This document shows, piece after piece, positions 27,908 to 37,562 of a DNA stretch of 64,000 nucleotides. The notes beneath the pieces were generated by a model. The model was not told the origin of the DNA. It did not search any database and saw nothing but the letters and a program-made list of their open reading frames with translations. The stretch comes from Clostridium_AD sp050717515 (GTDB taxonomy: Bacteria > Bacillota > Clostridia > Clostridiales > Clostridiaceae): the NCBI RefSeq assembly GCF_050717515.1, contig NZ_JBOITL010000022.1, positions 124,001-188,000 on the forward strand. The letters run 5' to 3'. Positions within the stretch are counted from its first letter, which is position 1; each line of letters opens with the position of its first letter. Both the position numbers and the translations under genes were made by a program.

Positions 27908-28210
27908 ATGAAAAAGAAAGAGATTAATTGTCAAAGTTGTGGAATGCCTTTGAATAAGGATGAAAAATATATTGGAACTGAAGCTAACGGAAGCTTAAGT
28001 GAAATATATTGCCGTCATTGCTATGAAAATGGTGATTTTACTTTGCCCGACATTACTGTGATTGAAATGAAAGAAATGGTAACTAATAAAATAATAGAAA
28101 TGAAGCTTCCTAAATTTGTGGCAAAATTCTTAACAAGAAATACTCATAAATTAAAAAGGTGGAAAACTATAAAACCAGCTAGGCCTGTTGCACCGAATCC
28201 TAAAAAATAA
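27908..28210 (+). CDS. Zinc-ribbon domain protein (100 aa)
   Basis: 100 residues. The N-terminal half holds a zinc ribbon, C-Q-S-C (about residues 8-11) and CRHC (37-40), as in the 'putative zinc ribbon' family that starts with xxCQSCGMPL. The basic tail (KFLTRNTHKLKRWKTIKPARP) could contact nucleic acid. Function unknown. The ATG at 27908 follows GGGGTG; the in-frame GTG at 27899 overlaps that site. Confidence 0.78.
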   Translation: MKKKEINCQSCGMPLNKDEKYIGTEANGSLSEIYCRHCYENGDFTLPDITVIEMKEMVTNKIIEMKLPKFVAKFLTRNTHKLKRWKTIKPARPVAPNPKK

Positions 28211-28243
28211 AAACTATAGTCATAATAATCCTTGAGAGAGAAG

Positions 28244-28816
28244 ATGATAAAGACCATGAATTGGATTAAGTCAATAAAAGATTACATCCCTTATAATCAA
28301 CAAGAAAATAAAGATAAAGAATTAATTGAGTATTGCATAAATAAATTCGAAGATATTTTAACTAGGGATAACAGCATGGCTCATATAACAAGCTCTGGCT
28401 TTGTAGTAAATAAAACAAAAGATAAAGTCTTAATGGTACACCATAATATATATAATTCCTGGTCATGGACAGGTGGTCATGCAGATGGCGAAGATGATTT
28501 ATTGGCTGTTGCAATTAAAGAAGCAAGGGAAGAAACTGGGGTGAAAAATATTTACCCTGTAACTTCCCATATATTCTCACTAGATATATTACCTGTACTT
28601 GCTCATGTAAGAAAAGGCAACTACATATCCGCACATTTACATTTGTCCGTTGCTTATTTAGTTGAGGCTGATGAAAATGAACCACTTGTTGTAAAAGAAG
28701 ATGAAAATAGTGCTGTAAAATGGATTCCAATAGATGAGGTTAATTTATATAGCAATGAACCTCATATGCAGAATGTGTATGGAAAATTAGTAGGTAAAAT
28801 TAAAGTGTTGCTTTAA
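28244..28816 (+). CDS. Nudix hydrolase
   Basis: About 190 residues. The Nudix box is GGHADGED...KEAREETGV (middle of the protein); it has Asp where the first conserved Glu is usual and Lys for the Arg, while the metal-binding EExxG part is intact. It hydrolyses a nucleoside diphosphate linked to some group, which cannot be predicted. The ATG at 28244 is one of three near starts (28232 TTG, 28256 ATG) and is not certain. Confidence 0.82.
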   Translation: MIKTMNWIKSIKDYIPYNQQENKDKELIEYCINKFEDILTRDNSMAHITSSGFVVNKTKDKVLMVHHNIYNSWSWTGGHADGEDDLLAVAIKEAREETGVKNIYPVTSHIFSLDILPVLAHVRKGNYISAHLHLSVAYLVEADENEPLVVKEDENSAVKWIPIDEVNLYSNEPHMQNVYGKLVGKIKVLL

Positions 28817-28849
28817 CTTATATGAAAATATAACTTAAAGCAACACTTT
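28802..28849 (+). terminator. Hairpin overlapping the end of the Nudix gene
   Basis: aaagtgttgcttta (28802-28815) pairs perfectly with 28836-28849. The left arm is the last codons and stop of the Nudix gene. Confidence 0.7.
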
Positions 28850-29022
28850 TCATATGGCTATCTTCTGAAAGTAAAAAAATCAGCACAAAGTACCTAAAAT
28901 TCTTATAGGTATAATATCACTCCGAAATAAATATATTATAAAATATATAGTTATATCTTCTTCTTTGAAGCTGACATAACTAGAGTCCTTATTTAAAATA
29001 ATAATAGAAAGGGAGATAATAT

Positions 29023-29517
29023 ATGTTTAGTATTTTTAAGGTAAAAGGTGAAAAAAGCATTATTGCTCTTATTATTAGCGTTTTACTGGCAGAAGGTGTA
29101 GGTTTTTTAAGTGGCTTTTTGAGTATGTCCGCCTCTAGCGATTATAAAAATTTCAATAAACCCTCCTTTGCACCACCTGGATGGGTTTTTCCTGTAGTAT
29201 GGACAATTCTATTCCTTTTAATGGCTATAGCCGCTTATAGAATTTGGATGAAAGGTAGATCCGGGGAGGATGTAACAAAAGCATTAGTTTTATATGTTGT
29301 CCAGTTATTTTTCAACTTTCTTTGGTCCATTATATTTTTCAGATTTAGACTCTATGCAATAGCTTTCTTAGAATTACTTCTATTATTAGTATTTATTCTT
29401 TTAACTACTTTTGAATTTCATAGGATAGATAAAATTTCTGCCTATCTTATGATTCCCTATATAGCTTGGGTATCCTTTGCGGGGGTTTTAAACTGTACTA
29501 TATGGATGCTGAATTAA
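29023..29517 (+). CDS. tspO: TspO/MBR family membrane protein
   Basis: 164 residues with five membrane helices, matching TspO/TSPO (peripheral benzodiazepine receptor family). Signatures: FNKPSFAPPGWVFPVVWTIL, NFLWSIIFF, and PYIAWVSFAGVLNCTIW with conserved Trp residues. Bacterial TspO proteins bind porphyrins and other tetrapyrroles and act in stress control. It is preceded by AAGGGAG. It converges with a Staygreen-family gene, 47 bases apart. Confidence 0.93.
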   Translation: MFSIFKVKGEKSIIALIISVLLAEGVGFLSGFLSMSASSDYKNFNKPSFAPPGWVFPVVWTILFLLMAIAAYRIWMKGRSGEDVTKALVLYVVQLFFNFLWSIIFFRFRLYAIAFLELLLLLVFILLTTFEFHRIDKISAYLMIPYIAWVSFAGVLNCTIWMLN

Positions 29518-29564
29518 ATCATCGCCTGTGGTTCTGCCATATTAACGCCTTCTAAGGGAAATCT
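29514..29564. repeat. Dispersed structured repeat, copy C (first half only)
   Basis: Matches the first third of copies A and B (ttaaatcatcgcctg, then tctgccatattaacgccttc). Like copy B, it begins at the TAA stop codon of the preceding gene. It breaks off at the end of the Staygreen gene. Confidence 0.5.
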
Positions 29565-30011
29565 TTACTTATAATCTGATAGGGTCCCCCATAGTTCCTG
29601 GCGATTAAACATAGGATACACAGAATTAAATTTCACATAAATAGGTGCTTTATATAAAAAAGTATTAGCTTTTAAAAGCTCCCTATCTCCATAAACAATT
29701 GCCTCTAATGCCAAAGGGAGCTCTTTCACAAATATATCATTACGGATAGCTGACATTACTGGGTTCTTTTCTTTGTCTACCATAACATTAACCATGAGGG
29801 CATAGTCATTATTAGCCCTACTCCATTCCCCCAGCACTTCATCTCTCATAACAGTGATTTTATCATAATCATATTTTGCTGCTATTGTCAGAAATAGTTC
29901 TCCTGTAGAATCTGAATGAGTAAGGGTATATTTTCTGGGTATAATCGGCTGTGTTTCACTTGTCATCGCACCAAATTTAACTTGTAATTTTTCAGGATTT
30001 AATTTTTTCAA
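29565..30011 (-). CDS. Staygreen (SGR) family protein
   Basis: 148 residues. The start MKKLNPEKLQVKF and IIPRKYTLTHSDSTGELFLTIA match the Staygreen family, whose plant members remove Mg from chlorophyll a. Some bacterial homologues have been shown to remove Mg from chlorophyll-like pigments. No photosynthesis genes are in the window, so the natural substrate may be another metal-tetrapyrrole or something else. The neighbour tspO, a tetrapyrrole binder, supports a porphyrin link by inference. Confidence 0.85.
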   Translation of the reverse strand: MKKLNPEKLQVKFGAMTSETQPIIPRKYTLTHSDSTGELFLTIAAKYDYDKITVMRDEVLGEWSRANNDYALMVNVMVDKEKNPVMSAIRNDIFVKELPLALEAIVYGDRELLKANTFLYKAPIYVKFNSVYPMFNRQELWGTLSDYK

Positions 30012-30099
30012 GGCTTTCCCTCCACAATATAACTACATTATTTATATTATGAAGTTAAGTGTTTTTATGTTCTTTTTTTATGTAGTGAAAATTGAGGTA

Positions 30100-30390
30100 A
30101 TGAATTTAAATAACTTGCATCAGATATGGTTATTAGTCATAGGGATTTGGATTCTAAAAATGTTATGTGGAGTCAAGACAATCCCATTATTATTGATTGG
30201 GAGTAGAACTGCGGAGGTAACAGGAACAATAGATGCCATTAAACGTTATGCCGATATTATTTCTGAATTAGAAAAATGACTGAATAAGGAGTAAATAAAA
30301 ATGACTGAAAATCAAGATAAAAAAACATTTGAGATTGTTGAATTTAGAAGAATGATAATCATAGATTATGAGTATTTTGGGTTGTACTAG
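30100..30390 (+). other. Two doubtful small ORFs (30100-30279 and 30301-30390)
   Basis: The first encodes 59 residues, one hydrophobic segment then GSRTAEVTGTIDAIKRYADI; its ribosome site is badly spaced. The second encodes 29 residues (MTENQDKKTFEIVEFRR...) behind a good AAGGAG. Neither resembles a known protein. They may be remnants or true short peptides. Confidence 0.3.
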
Positions 30391-30450
30391 TTGTAAGTGA
30401 AGTGCAAAGGGACTTCATCTCACAACTCCCCTGGGGTGAAATTTTAATTG

Positions 30451-31833
30451 CTAATAACAAATAACAGGAGTATTAGTATCAATATTATTAAATATCGTAA
30501 TTGCTAACTTGTCTGGTGAATTTATACAGCCGTGAGAACCATTTGTCAAATATATACTTCCACCAAAAGCAGTTCTCCAACTTGCACCATGTATTCCAAT
30601 ACCTTCATTAAATGGCATAAAGCAATTGACAGGTACACTGTAACCCTCTCCCTTTAATGTGGCATTTTTTTCTTTATATTTTAGTTTATAAACACCTGTT
30701 GGTGTTGAATACTTTTTGCTTACATCACCAGTAACAACATCTCCGTCTACAAGAATAGCACCATTCTTATAAAACCACATATGCTGTTTTGTCATATTAA
30801 TTTCCACATAGGTATTCCCCATATCATTTATATTATGAGATACTGCGGTTTGGGTATAGTTGGGTTCCTTTGTTATAGTTTGTCCCCCTTTTATAGCCAC
30901 AATTAAATCATTGACTTCTCCTGTGCGGTCGACTAACCATCCATAATCTCCGCCACTGACCTTTACCGTTGTTCCTACTGATGTAACAAAATCTCTGTCC
31001 TTGCCATATGTATTATAATTATTGGCCAGTTCACCTACATAATTTTCTACTTCATTTTCATTAAACAAAATAGAAAGGTTTTCGGTAACTCCAAGCCAGT
31101 TATGTATTATAGATCCATCTAGAACTTTTGTACCTCCAGAAAAGGTATAAGTAATTTTTGAAGATATATATTTATTAAGCAAAGTTTTAGCGTTTATAAC
31201 TTCTTTGGAACTTGAAGTATATTTGGGATTTATGTAATAGTTTGTTGTCTCCAAATTTACTACCGTTTTTCCCTTGAGAACTGAATTTACTACATCTGTA
31301 TACAAATTCTTGCTATTTACTTTATTTCCCTTAACTTCATTTACAATCACATAACCGAGATCTGAATACTTTAAGCTAGCATTTTGAGGTTCAATTACTT
31401 TCTTACTATCAAAACAAGAGAGCTTATCAAAACGTTCTTTTAATAGTTTCTTATCATAAGTCACTATGCTGTATATTTCAGAATGTTTTTGATTAAAAAG
31501 CCCATAAATCCACGTAAAAGAATTCTGACTATTTTTTAAACCTTGTATTTTATCCTTTGCATTATATTTCAAATCAATGTCAGCAGCCTTAATTTGTTCA
31601 CTAACACCGTCTCGTTCTTTCAGTTCCAGTGTATATGTTTCACATTTTGATGATATTTCTTTATCCAATTCCTCTACAGTTTTACCTGAAGCATTAATGT
31701 TATTAATTACAGCACCAAAATAAAAATGAGTGCTAAAATATATTGATATACCCAAATAAAGGGCAAAGAAAATAGAGAAAGTAATTATACCGACTTTCTT
31801 AGATTTTTTATGTTTTATCGTTTGTATTTCCAC
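30451..31833 (-). CDS. L,D-transpeptidase with peptidoglycan-binding domain
   Basis: 460 residues, single N-terminal membrane anchor (about 17-37), then PG_binding_4-type repeats and a C-terminal YkuD domain. The catalytic motif is IHGASWRTAFGG ... NGSHGCINSP, with the His and Cys in place. It makes 3-3 (L,D) crosslinks in peptidoglycan outside the cell, which many clostridia use and which resist most beta-lactams. Start ATG at 31833 behind AGAGGTG; monocistronic. Confidence 0.93.
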   Translation of the reverse strand: MEIQTIKHKKSKKVGIITFSIFFALYLGISIYFSTHFYFGAVINNINASGKTVEELDKEISSKCETYTLELKERDGVSEQIKAADIDLKYNAKDKIQGLKNSQNSFTWIYGLFNQKHSEIYSIVTYDKKLLKERFDKLSCFDSKKVIEPQNASLKYSDLGYVIVNEVKGNKVNSKNLYTDVVNSVLKGKTVVNLETTNYYINPKYTSSSKEVINAKTLLNKYISSKITYTFSGGTKVLDGSIIHNWLGVTENLSILFNENEVENYVGELANNYNTYGKDRDFVTSVGTTVKVSGGDYGWLVDRTGEVNDLIVAIKGGQTITKEPNYTQTAVSHNINDMGNTYVEINMTKQHMWFYKNGAILVDGDVVTGDVSKKYSTPTGVYKLKYKEKNATLKGEGYSVPVNCFMPFNEGIGIHGASWRTAFGGSIYLTNGSHGCINSPDKLAITIFNNIDTNTPVICY

Positions 31834-32463
31834 GAGGCACCTCTTTCAATGTAACATTGCATGTTAATCCCATTGCAATGTATAAAAATTCAATGTACTA
31901 ATTTAACCAAACATTTACATGTTTACATAAGAATTTAAAACTTGAAATTTTAAAAAATAATCTAATTTTAAAACTTAGCAAGTTGAGCCTTATCACTGTA
32001 TTTTCTCATTCAAATGTTACACCCCCCTATTTTACAGTAGACAGCCGATTCGCTAAATTACCTATTCTAAAATTTCCATGAATTAAGTTTTATTATAATG
32101 TTTGATAAAAACATTATATCAAACATTATAACTTTTATACAATAGTAAAAGAATAAAATGTACCATTTAAGTAAGTTGCTACCGAGAACCTGATTGCATT
32201 AGTTCCTTAAAGTTATTTTTTATCTAAGGTGAGAAAAAATTCTTGCGAGACTATAAATAAGAAAATGTTGCAGTCCGCCTGGACTGGTAGGCTCTTTTTA
32301 TATATCAATATGTAAATTTTTGGTTTATAATCTATTTATAGGTTATAATCACTACAAAAGTACTAGGAAATTTTATAATAAAGCTGAGTTTTCCCTTGGA
32401 AGGGATAAATCTAAGCATGTTTTTGCTAGAAGCGTTAACCATTAATATTTTGGAGGTTTTGAA
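31834..32463. other. Long regulatory-looking intergenic region
   Basis: 630 bases without a clear gene. It holds a perfect 13-bp inverted repeat (ataatgtttgata, 32095-32107 with 32117-32129), a CAGTCC-GCCT-GGACTG hairpin followed by a T run (32273-32298), and a promoter-like pair TTGGTT (32320) / TATAAT (32344) with 18-base spacing. The sequence before the hairpin could be a leader RNA, but I do not recognise a riboswitch class. Confidence 0.45.
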
Positions 32464-32598
32464 ATGAGTAATAATTCGATATTAGATGGTAATATAAAAA
32501 TTATTGTTCAAAAAGTAGTCGCAGAGGGTTGCGGTGCAATTTTACTTACAGGCCCATCAAATTGTGGTAAATGTTTTACAATCATTAGGATTGCCTAG
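32464..32598 (+). pseudogene. Truncated P-loop protein remnant
   Basis: An ATG with a perfect GGAGG site opens a 44-residue frame that reaches a Walker A-like motif (LLTGPSNCGKCFT) and stops seven residues later. P-loop proteins need at least 100 more residues. The same frame stays open after the stop for 34 codons (LSIRYEELKKYLN...). I read it as the start of a decayed ATPase or kinase gene. Confidence 0.5.
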
Positions 32599-32668
32599 CT
32601 ATCTATTAGATATGAAGAACTAAAAAAGTATTTGAATATCATTTATATTTTGTGGAGGGATAAATACT

Positions 32669-33915
32669 ATGCAAATGTACGTAAAGAAAAAAAAGATTAA
32701 TAAATCAGAAAACAAATTGTTAAATTTGAATTTCTTTTTGCTTTGGCAAGGTCAATTAGTTTCTGAAATCGGCGATACCGTTTACGGCGTTGCTCTTGGA
32801 TTTTGGATTCTTGCTTTCACTGGTTCAACTACCCTAATGGGATTACTTAGTGCCGCTACAGTTTTGCCCCGCATATTTCTTTCACCCATAGCTGGCACAG
32901 TAGTCGATAGACATAGCAAAAGTGGATACTAATTATTGCTGATAGTATTAGAGGAATTGCAGTAACTTTTCTTGGAGCTGTAGCTATTTGGGGTTCTATT
33001 CAAACCTGGATGGTACTAGTTGTTGGTATAATATTAGGAATATGCTCTTGTTTTTTCAATCCAGCTATTGATGCCTCCATACCGGACATTGTACCAAAAT
33101 CTAAAGTTGTAAAAGCAAATTCATCATTCTCTATTATGAATACTACAATTAGCATTATGGGTAAAGCAGTTGGAGGGTTTTTATATCAATCAGTAGGTGC
33201 CCCAATATTGTTTATACTTAATGGTATTAGCTTTGTTTTTTCTGCTATTACGGAGTTATTTGTAGAAATACCAGATGTCCACTATGAAAATATAAAGGTT
33301 AACTTTATTGAAGATTTAAAATCAGGCTTTTTTTATATTAAAAATAATAATGGTATAAAATACCTTTACATTACAGTAGCATTCTTAAACTTTTTTGGTA
33401 GTATGTCAAGAATATTGATTTTACCTTTTTTTAATAATAGTTCAAAACTTGGAGCAGCACGATTTGGAATAGCGATGAGTTTTGAAACAGTTGGCGTGCT
33501 AATGAGTCTTCTAGCCCTAACAATGATTAATTTTAAAGTTATAAATAGGTTTTCAGCATTCATTTTAAGTGGATTAACAAGTGCTGTTTCCATGATATTT
33601 TTATCAATAACTACATATTTCCCTCTAATAATATTTTTACTTGCTTTAAACGGTTTTTGTGTATCAATAACTAATGCTTTAATGCAAGCTGGGTTTCAAG
33701 TAGCTATACCTAAAAATATAAGAGGAAAAGTTTTTGGATTCAAAAGAACAATGTCTTCCATGCTCATACCTATCGCCATGGCACTTGGTGGTATATTAGC
33801 TGATATATTAAATGTAAGGTTAATCATTGCAATTTGTTTTGGGATTAATCTGGTGCTCTTTTTATATTTAGCTAATATTAAATCGGTAAATCAACTAATT
33901 AATTATGAACAATAG
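32669..33915 (+). pseudogene. MFS multidrug/macrolide-type exporter, frameshifted
   Basis: Two frames together encode a 415-residue, 12-helix MFS protein. Frame 1 (32669-32932) ends after GTVVDRHSKSGY; frame 2 continues as WILIIADSIRGIAV, the expected next loop and helix. Adding one A to the AAAA run at 32918-32921 restores HSKKWILIIADS. The layout resembles MefA-like drug exporters (LWQGQLVSEIGDTVYGVAL start). It is either a true pseudogene or a sequencing error in a homopolymer. Good GGAGGG ribosome site. Confidence 0.85.
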
Positions 33916-33929
33916 TTTTTCACCGTGTT

Positions 33930-35081
33930 TTAGGAATAATTCAAGTTTCCCTTAATCCACTCTACAATCATTAGCTCCATATCAGCCTCGCCCTTTACAG
34001 GATACTTTTTAGCTAACCGTTTTGTATCTTCATAATATTCTAAAGCCTTATTCTTATCTTCATTATAAAAACCTTCATAAGCCATAAGAAGTCTTTTCTT
34101 ACCAATCATAAATTTTGCTGCCTTTATATATTTTTTAAGATTCTTATCATACAAATCATCAATAAAAGGTTTATCACAAGTGCTAGCAAGTTCTAAAAAC
34201 ATTCGCTCACAATTGATTTCATTTCTAAATAAAGCAACCAATTTATCAAGATAAGGTATAAAGGAATCAATACATTGTTTTGCGCTGTCAAAATCCATAT
34301 TGTCAAGATGCCAGTTATATTCTATTAACCTAACAGCTGTATTCAGTGGATTACAAAGGTCTGAATTCTCTTTCAACTTGAACATTTCAAGGGGCATGTC
34401 CTTAATTCTTGTACCTAAACTTTGTAGTCCATTAACCCTAAGCTGAACATAAAAAGAGCTTCTAGCTTCTTGGTCCTTTAGCATTGATAATACATTATGT
34501 GCATCATTAGGAACTCCGGAAAACTTCATTGGAATTCCATTAGTTAATGCAATAATTATTCCACCCGAACTAACTAGAATTAATATGACATTCATTGGGA
34601 ATGCCACTCCTTGTACAAAAACAGCAACTAATATTCCTGCTATAGCAACTATTAAATTCATTATAACTCCACCTAAATTATATATAACAAAAGGATACTT
34701 GCCTTCTTTCAAAGCTGGCGGCATCATAAGACACTGACCACCTGTACCTGGTATATTGAATTTTTTGCGTTTTAACTTTTTATCTTCTTTTATTAAAGTA
34801 AAGGAGCCAATTCTAAAGGATACAAAAGAATATCCTGTCATAAGTCCAAAAACAAGGTGCCCTGATTCATGGATAACTATGTGTATTAGGCATCCTACAA
34901 TGAATATAAAGAATATTAAAAATGGATTATTGCTAGCGATATGGTCATTAAAACCCTTTAAATAGGTATTTGAGAGAATACCCATGATAACACCAATGGT
35001 TGCGCAAATCACAAAAAACATAGCTGCAGCGGAAAAATTATTTTTCTTTTTAGATTTTATATTTGTTTTATTTTTTATCAT
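33930..35081 (-). CDS. M50-like (site-2 protease type) membrane metalloprotease
   Basis: 383 residues. After a Lys/Asn-rich start come about six hydrophobic segments with the zinc motif HESGH in the second (IVIHESGHLVFGLM). A long soluble C-terminal part (about 215-383) looks helical, TPR-like (EYNWHLDNMDFDSAKQCIDSF, KNKALEYYEDTKRLAKKYP). The family's second zinc ligand (usually NPDG-like) is not obvious; the segment near NGIPMKFSGVPNDAHN may supply it. The ATG at 35081 follows GGGAGG. Last gene of an XRE/DUF3169/peptidase operon. Confidence 0.75.
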   Translation of the reverse strand: MIKNKTNIKSKKKNNFSAAAMFFVICATIGVIMGILSNTYLKGFNDHIASNNPFLIFFIFIVGCLIHIVIHESGHLVFGLMTGYSFVSFRIGSFTLIKEDKKLKRKKFNIPGTGGQCLMMPPALKEGKYPFVIYNLGGVIMNLIVAIAGILVAVFVQGVAFPMNVILILVSSGGIIIALTNGIPMKFSGVPNDAHNVLSMLKDQEARSSFYVQLRVNGLQSLGTRIKDMPLEMFKLKENSDLCNPLNTAVRLIEYNWHLDNMDFDSAKQCIDSFIPYLDKLVALFRNEINCERMFLELASTCDKPFIDDLYDKNLKKYIKAAKFMIGKKRLLMAYEGFYNEDKNKALEYYEDTKRLAKKYPVKGEADMELMIVEWIKGNLNYS

Positions 35082-35113
35082 TAGAAGTCCTCCCGTTATT
35101 TTCAAATAATTTA

Positions 35114-35808
35114 TTACTCTTCGTATTTTTTTTCCTCAAACATATAAATTGATATTTGAATTATCCATAGTATACCTACTACTATAGGTAATATCATTGG
35201 TACATCGATAATTATAGATAAAATAATGCATATAACAATTATTGCTGCATATACCAATTGCATTTTCTTAAAAGTAGTATAACTACAATTGAATGTAACC
35301 CATTTTTCCCCTTCGTCTAATTTTTGAAAAAACTTTTCCTCGGCTTTATTTTCAAAGATATTTAATTTTCTATTAGGATATAAATAATTATAATATTTTA
35401 TGGTGATTGATTGTAATAAAGCTCCTACAAATATAACCATTGTTGGGAATATTACTAAATATGATAATTTTCTATCAAAATTCTTATTAATTACAATAGC
35501 CTCCCAAGTTAACCCTAATACTACTTGCACTGTACTGTAGTTTATAACTTTTGCTATTTTTCTTTCAATGTTTTTTGGGATTTCATCTAAATTTATTTTT
35601 TTATAGTTTGTCCTTATGTATATTAAATTTATAACAAATAAATAGTTAAAATGCAAGTTATTCCTAAGAATATTTTGAAAATATAATTGTTTATATTTCC
35701 AGTAAAAGTAAAATCAACTTCTGATAATTCCTCTGAAAAAAAGCCCATAAATACACCCAATATACCTGATACCATCGTTACTAATATAAGATTCTTATAT
35801 TTCTTCAT
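35114..35808 (-). pseudogene. DUF3169-like membrane protein, frameshifted
   Basis: The ATG at 35808 (AGGAGGAG site, overlapping the XRE gene by 14 bases) opens MKKYKNLILVTMVSG and runs 60 codons to a TAA. A second frame continues as NLIYIRTNYKKINLDEIP to 35114. One added T in the TT of GTTATAAA near 35640 joins them into a 231-residue protein with about five membrane helices, the size of DUF3169 proteins, which are commonly encoded next to small XRE regulators. Function unknown. The shift may be real or a sequencing error. Confidence 0.7.
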
Positions 35809-36016
35809 TGTGATCTCCTCCTTCTAAGTAAAACAATTCATCCGTGGTAACTTTTAATACTTTTGCTATTTTTAAAGCTAATAAAATAGATGGAGAATAG
35901 TCTCCTCTTTCTATAAGACTTATGGTCTGCCTTGATGCATCAACTAATTTACCAAGATCACCTTGGCTAAGATTGTATCTAGCACGTAATTCCTTCACTC
36001 TATTTCTAAGTTCCAC
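35795..36016 (-). CDS. XRE-family small transcriptional regulator
   Basis: 73 residues, almost entirely one helix-turn-helix (ELRARYNLSQGDLGKLVDAS, then RQTISLIERGDYSPSI). Such short YozG-like regulators often sit before DUF3169 or ABC membrane genes. It overlaps the next gene's start by 14 bases and has a GGAGGG ribosome site. Confidence 0.88.
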   Translation of the reverse strand: MELRNRVKELRARYNLSQGDLGKLVDASRQTISLIERGDYSPSILLALKIAKVLKVTTDELFYLEGGDHNEEI

Positions 36017-36285
36017 AATAATTCCCTCCTGTCTATAATTCTAGTGTAAATTATAATTATCATTTTGTCAATAAAAGTTGTCATTTTTATAATAATGTAT
36101 GTCATTTTAAATAGTATTATTGTCATAAAATAAATATAAGGTAACTGTGACTTGGTAAAACAGTAAATATGTCCTATTCTAACCTCAGTTTAATTTTCAA
36201 AAGTTATATATATTCCAAACTATGAGTACATCCTTTTTTTTAAAATAACTGTTAATATAAAGGTTGTTATGCTAAAATATAGTAA

Positions 36286-36435
36286 ATTGATAAGCTAGTA
36301 GAACTATATGATAAAGAAAATGATACATATGTTTTAGCAAGAGATGTATATATAGGCAGATTAGAAGCTATTAAACATAAATACGAAAGACGTTACTTCC
36401 CAGCCGAAGAAAAATACATCTCAGTAACATCTTGA
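36286..36435 (+). pseudogene. Unidentified gene remnant (49 codons, no start)
   Basis: An open frame with protein-like composition (IDKLVELYDKENDTYVLARD...) and a natural stop, but bounded upstream by a stop codon and with no start or ribosome site. It is probably the C-terminal end of a lost gene. The rest of 36017-36482 shows nothing clear. Confidence 0.4.
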
Positions 36436-36482
36436 GTGCAAAATCATATTGTAGACAAATAGTAAATACAGGAGGATAAAAG

Positions 36483-37001
36483 ATGATAGAAAATTTAGTG
36501 TGCAGTAAAAATTTACTCATTAGAAGTGCCCAAGCTAAAGATGCTGCTGAAATTATACTGATAGTTAAACAAGTTATTGATGGAACCTCATTCTTTCCAA
36601 GAACGGCTGATGAATTTAATTTTACTGTTGAGCAGGAAGAGGCGTACATAAAAAGCACGGCACTTTTTTTAGTTGTAGAAGTAGAGGGTAAGATAGTAGG
36701 TTCAGCTACATTAGATAGGAGCACTTTGAGTAAGTTAAAACATACTGCTACATTTGGTATAACTATTTCGAAAGAGTCCTGTGGACTAGGTATAGGAAGT
36801 CTTTTGATGGGAAAAATTATTGAATGGGCAGGCCTTAATGGAGTTGAAAAAATTGATTTAGAGGTTTTTGAAGATAATACCTCAGCAATTAAGCTGTATA
36901 GGAAATTTGGTTTCATTAAAGAAGGAATAAAAAGAAAAGCTATAAAAACAAATGAAGGATATAAGGATGTTATTTTAATGGGTAGATTTTTGAACGCTTA
37001 A
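36483..37001 (+). CDS. GNAT acetyltransferase
   Basis: 172 residues, one full GNAT domain. The acetyl-CoA loop is ESCGLGIGSLLM (Q/RxxGxG type) and the C-terminal half has EVFEDNTSAIKLYRKFGF, typical of RimI/PhinothricinAcT-like N-acetyltransferases. Substrate unknown. AGGAGG before the ATG. First gene of the plus-strand accessory island. Confidence 0.88.
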   Translation: MIENLVCSKNLLIRSAQAKDAAEIILIVKQVIDGTSFFPRTADEFNFTVEQEEAYIKSTALFLVVEVEGKIVGSATLDRSTLSKLKHTATFGITISKESCGLGIGSLLMGKIIEWAGLNGVEKIDLEVFEDNTSAIKLYRKFGFIKEGIKRKAIKTNEGYKDVILMGRFLNA

Positions 37002-37065
37002 GGAATTGTGTAAATATATAATTCCATATAGTACAAACAATTCATTATATAGGGGGATTTTAAAT

Positions 37066-37548
37066 ATGGATATTTCATTTAAAACTGATGAAGGAAGATT
37101 TAATTATAGAGTAGCTGGTATTATAATTCACCATAATAAATTATTGATTATGAAAGATGATCATTCACCCTACTATTATATTCCTGGTGGCCGAGTTGCC
37201 ATGAATGAATTAAGTGAAGATGCAATTATTAGGGAAATAAAAGAAGAATTAAATGCTGAAGTTAAAGTTAATCGCATGTTGTGGGTCAATGAAAATCTCT
37301 TCCACGAAGAAAATCCTCATGAGAACTTTCACGAAATATGTTTTTTCTATTTATTAGATCTGATTGATGACAAATTAATAAATAAAGGAAATGAGTTTAT
37401 ACTTAAAGAAAATGGAGAACATAATCTTTCTTTTTACTGGGAAGATATAGATAAGATTAAAGATTTAGATATATATCCACTATTTATAAAAAATAAGATT
37501 TTACAATTACCACAAGTAATAGCTCATGTGGTAGAAAAACAAATATAA
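37066..37548 (+). CDS. Nudix hydrolase
   Basis: 160 residues. Nudix box GGRVAMNE...REIKEELN, the GX5EX7REUXEEXGU pattern with Asn in place of the last Gly. The Nudix strand IIIHHNKLLIMKDD lies before it. The ATG at 37066 follows GGGGG; the longer in-frame start at 37006 lacks a site. It is monocistronic. Confidence 0.85.
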   Translation: MDISFKTDEGRFNYRVAGIIIHHNKLLIMKDDHSPYYYIPGGRVAMNELSEDAIIREIKEELNAEVKVNRMLWVNENLFHEENPHENFHEICFFYLLDLIDDKLINKGNEFILKENGEHNLSFYWEDIDKIKDLDIYPLFIKNKILQLPQVIAHVVEKQI

Positions 37549-37562
37549 TTTATCTTATTGGG

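Noticed and set aside
32160..32300. T-box or other known riboswitch before the MFS gene
   Set aside because: No T-box core (GGTGGNACC type) or other riboswitch core could be matched; only a hairpin with a T run is clear.
36371..36916. 181-residue minus-strand ORF
   Set aside because: It lies opposite a clear GNAT gene with acetyl-CoA motif and good ribosome site, and it has shadow-like composition.
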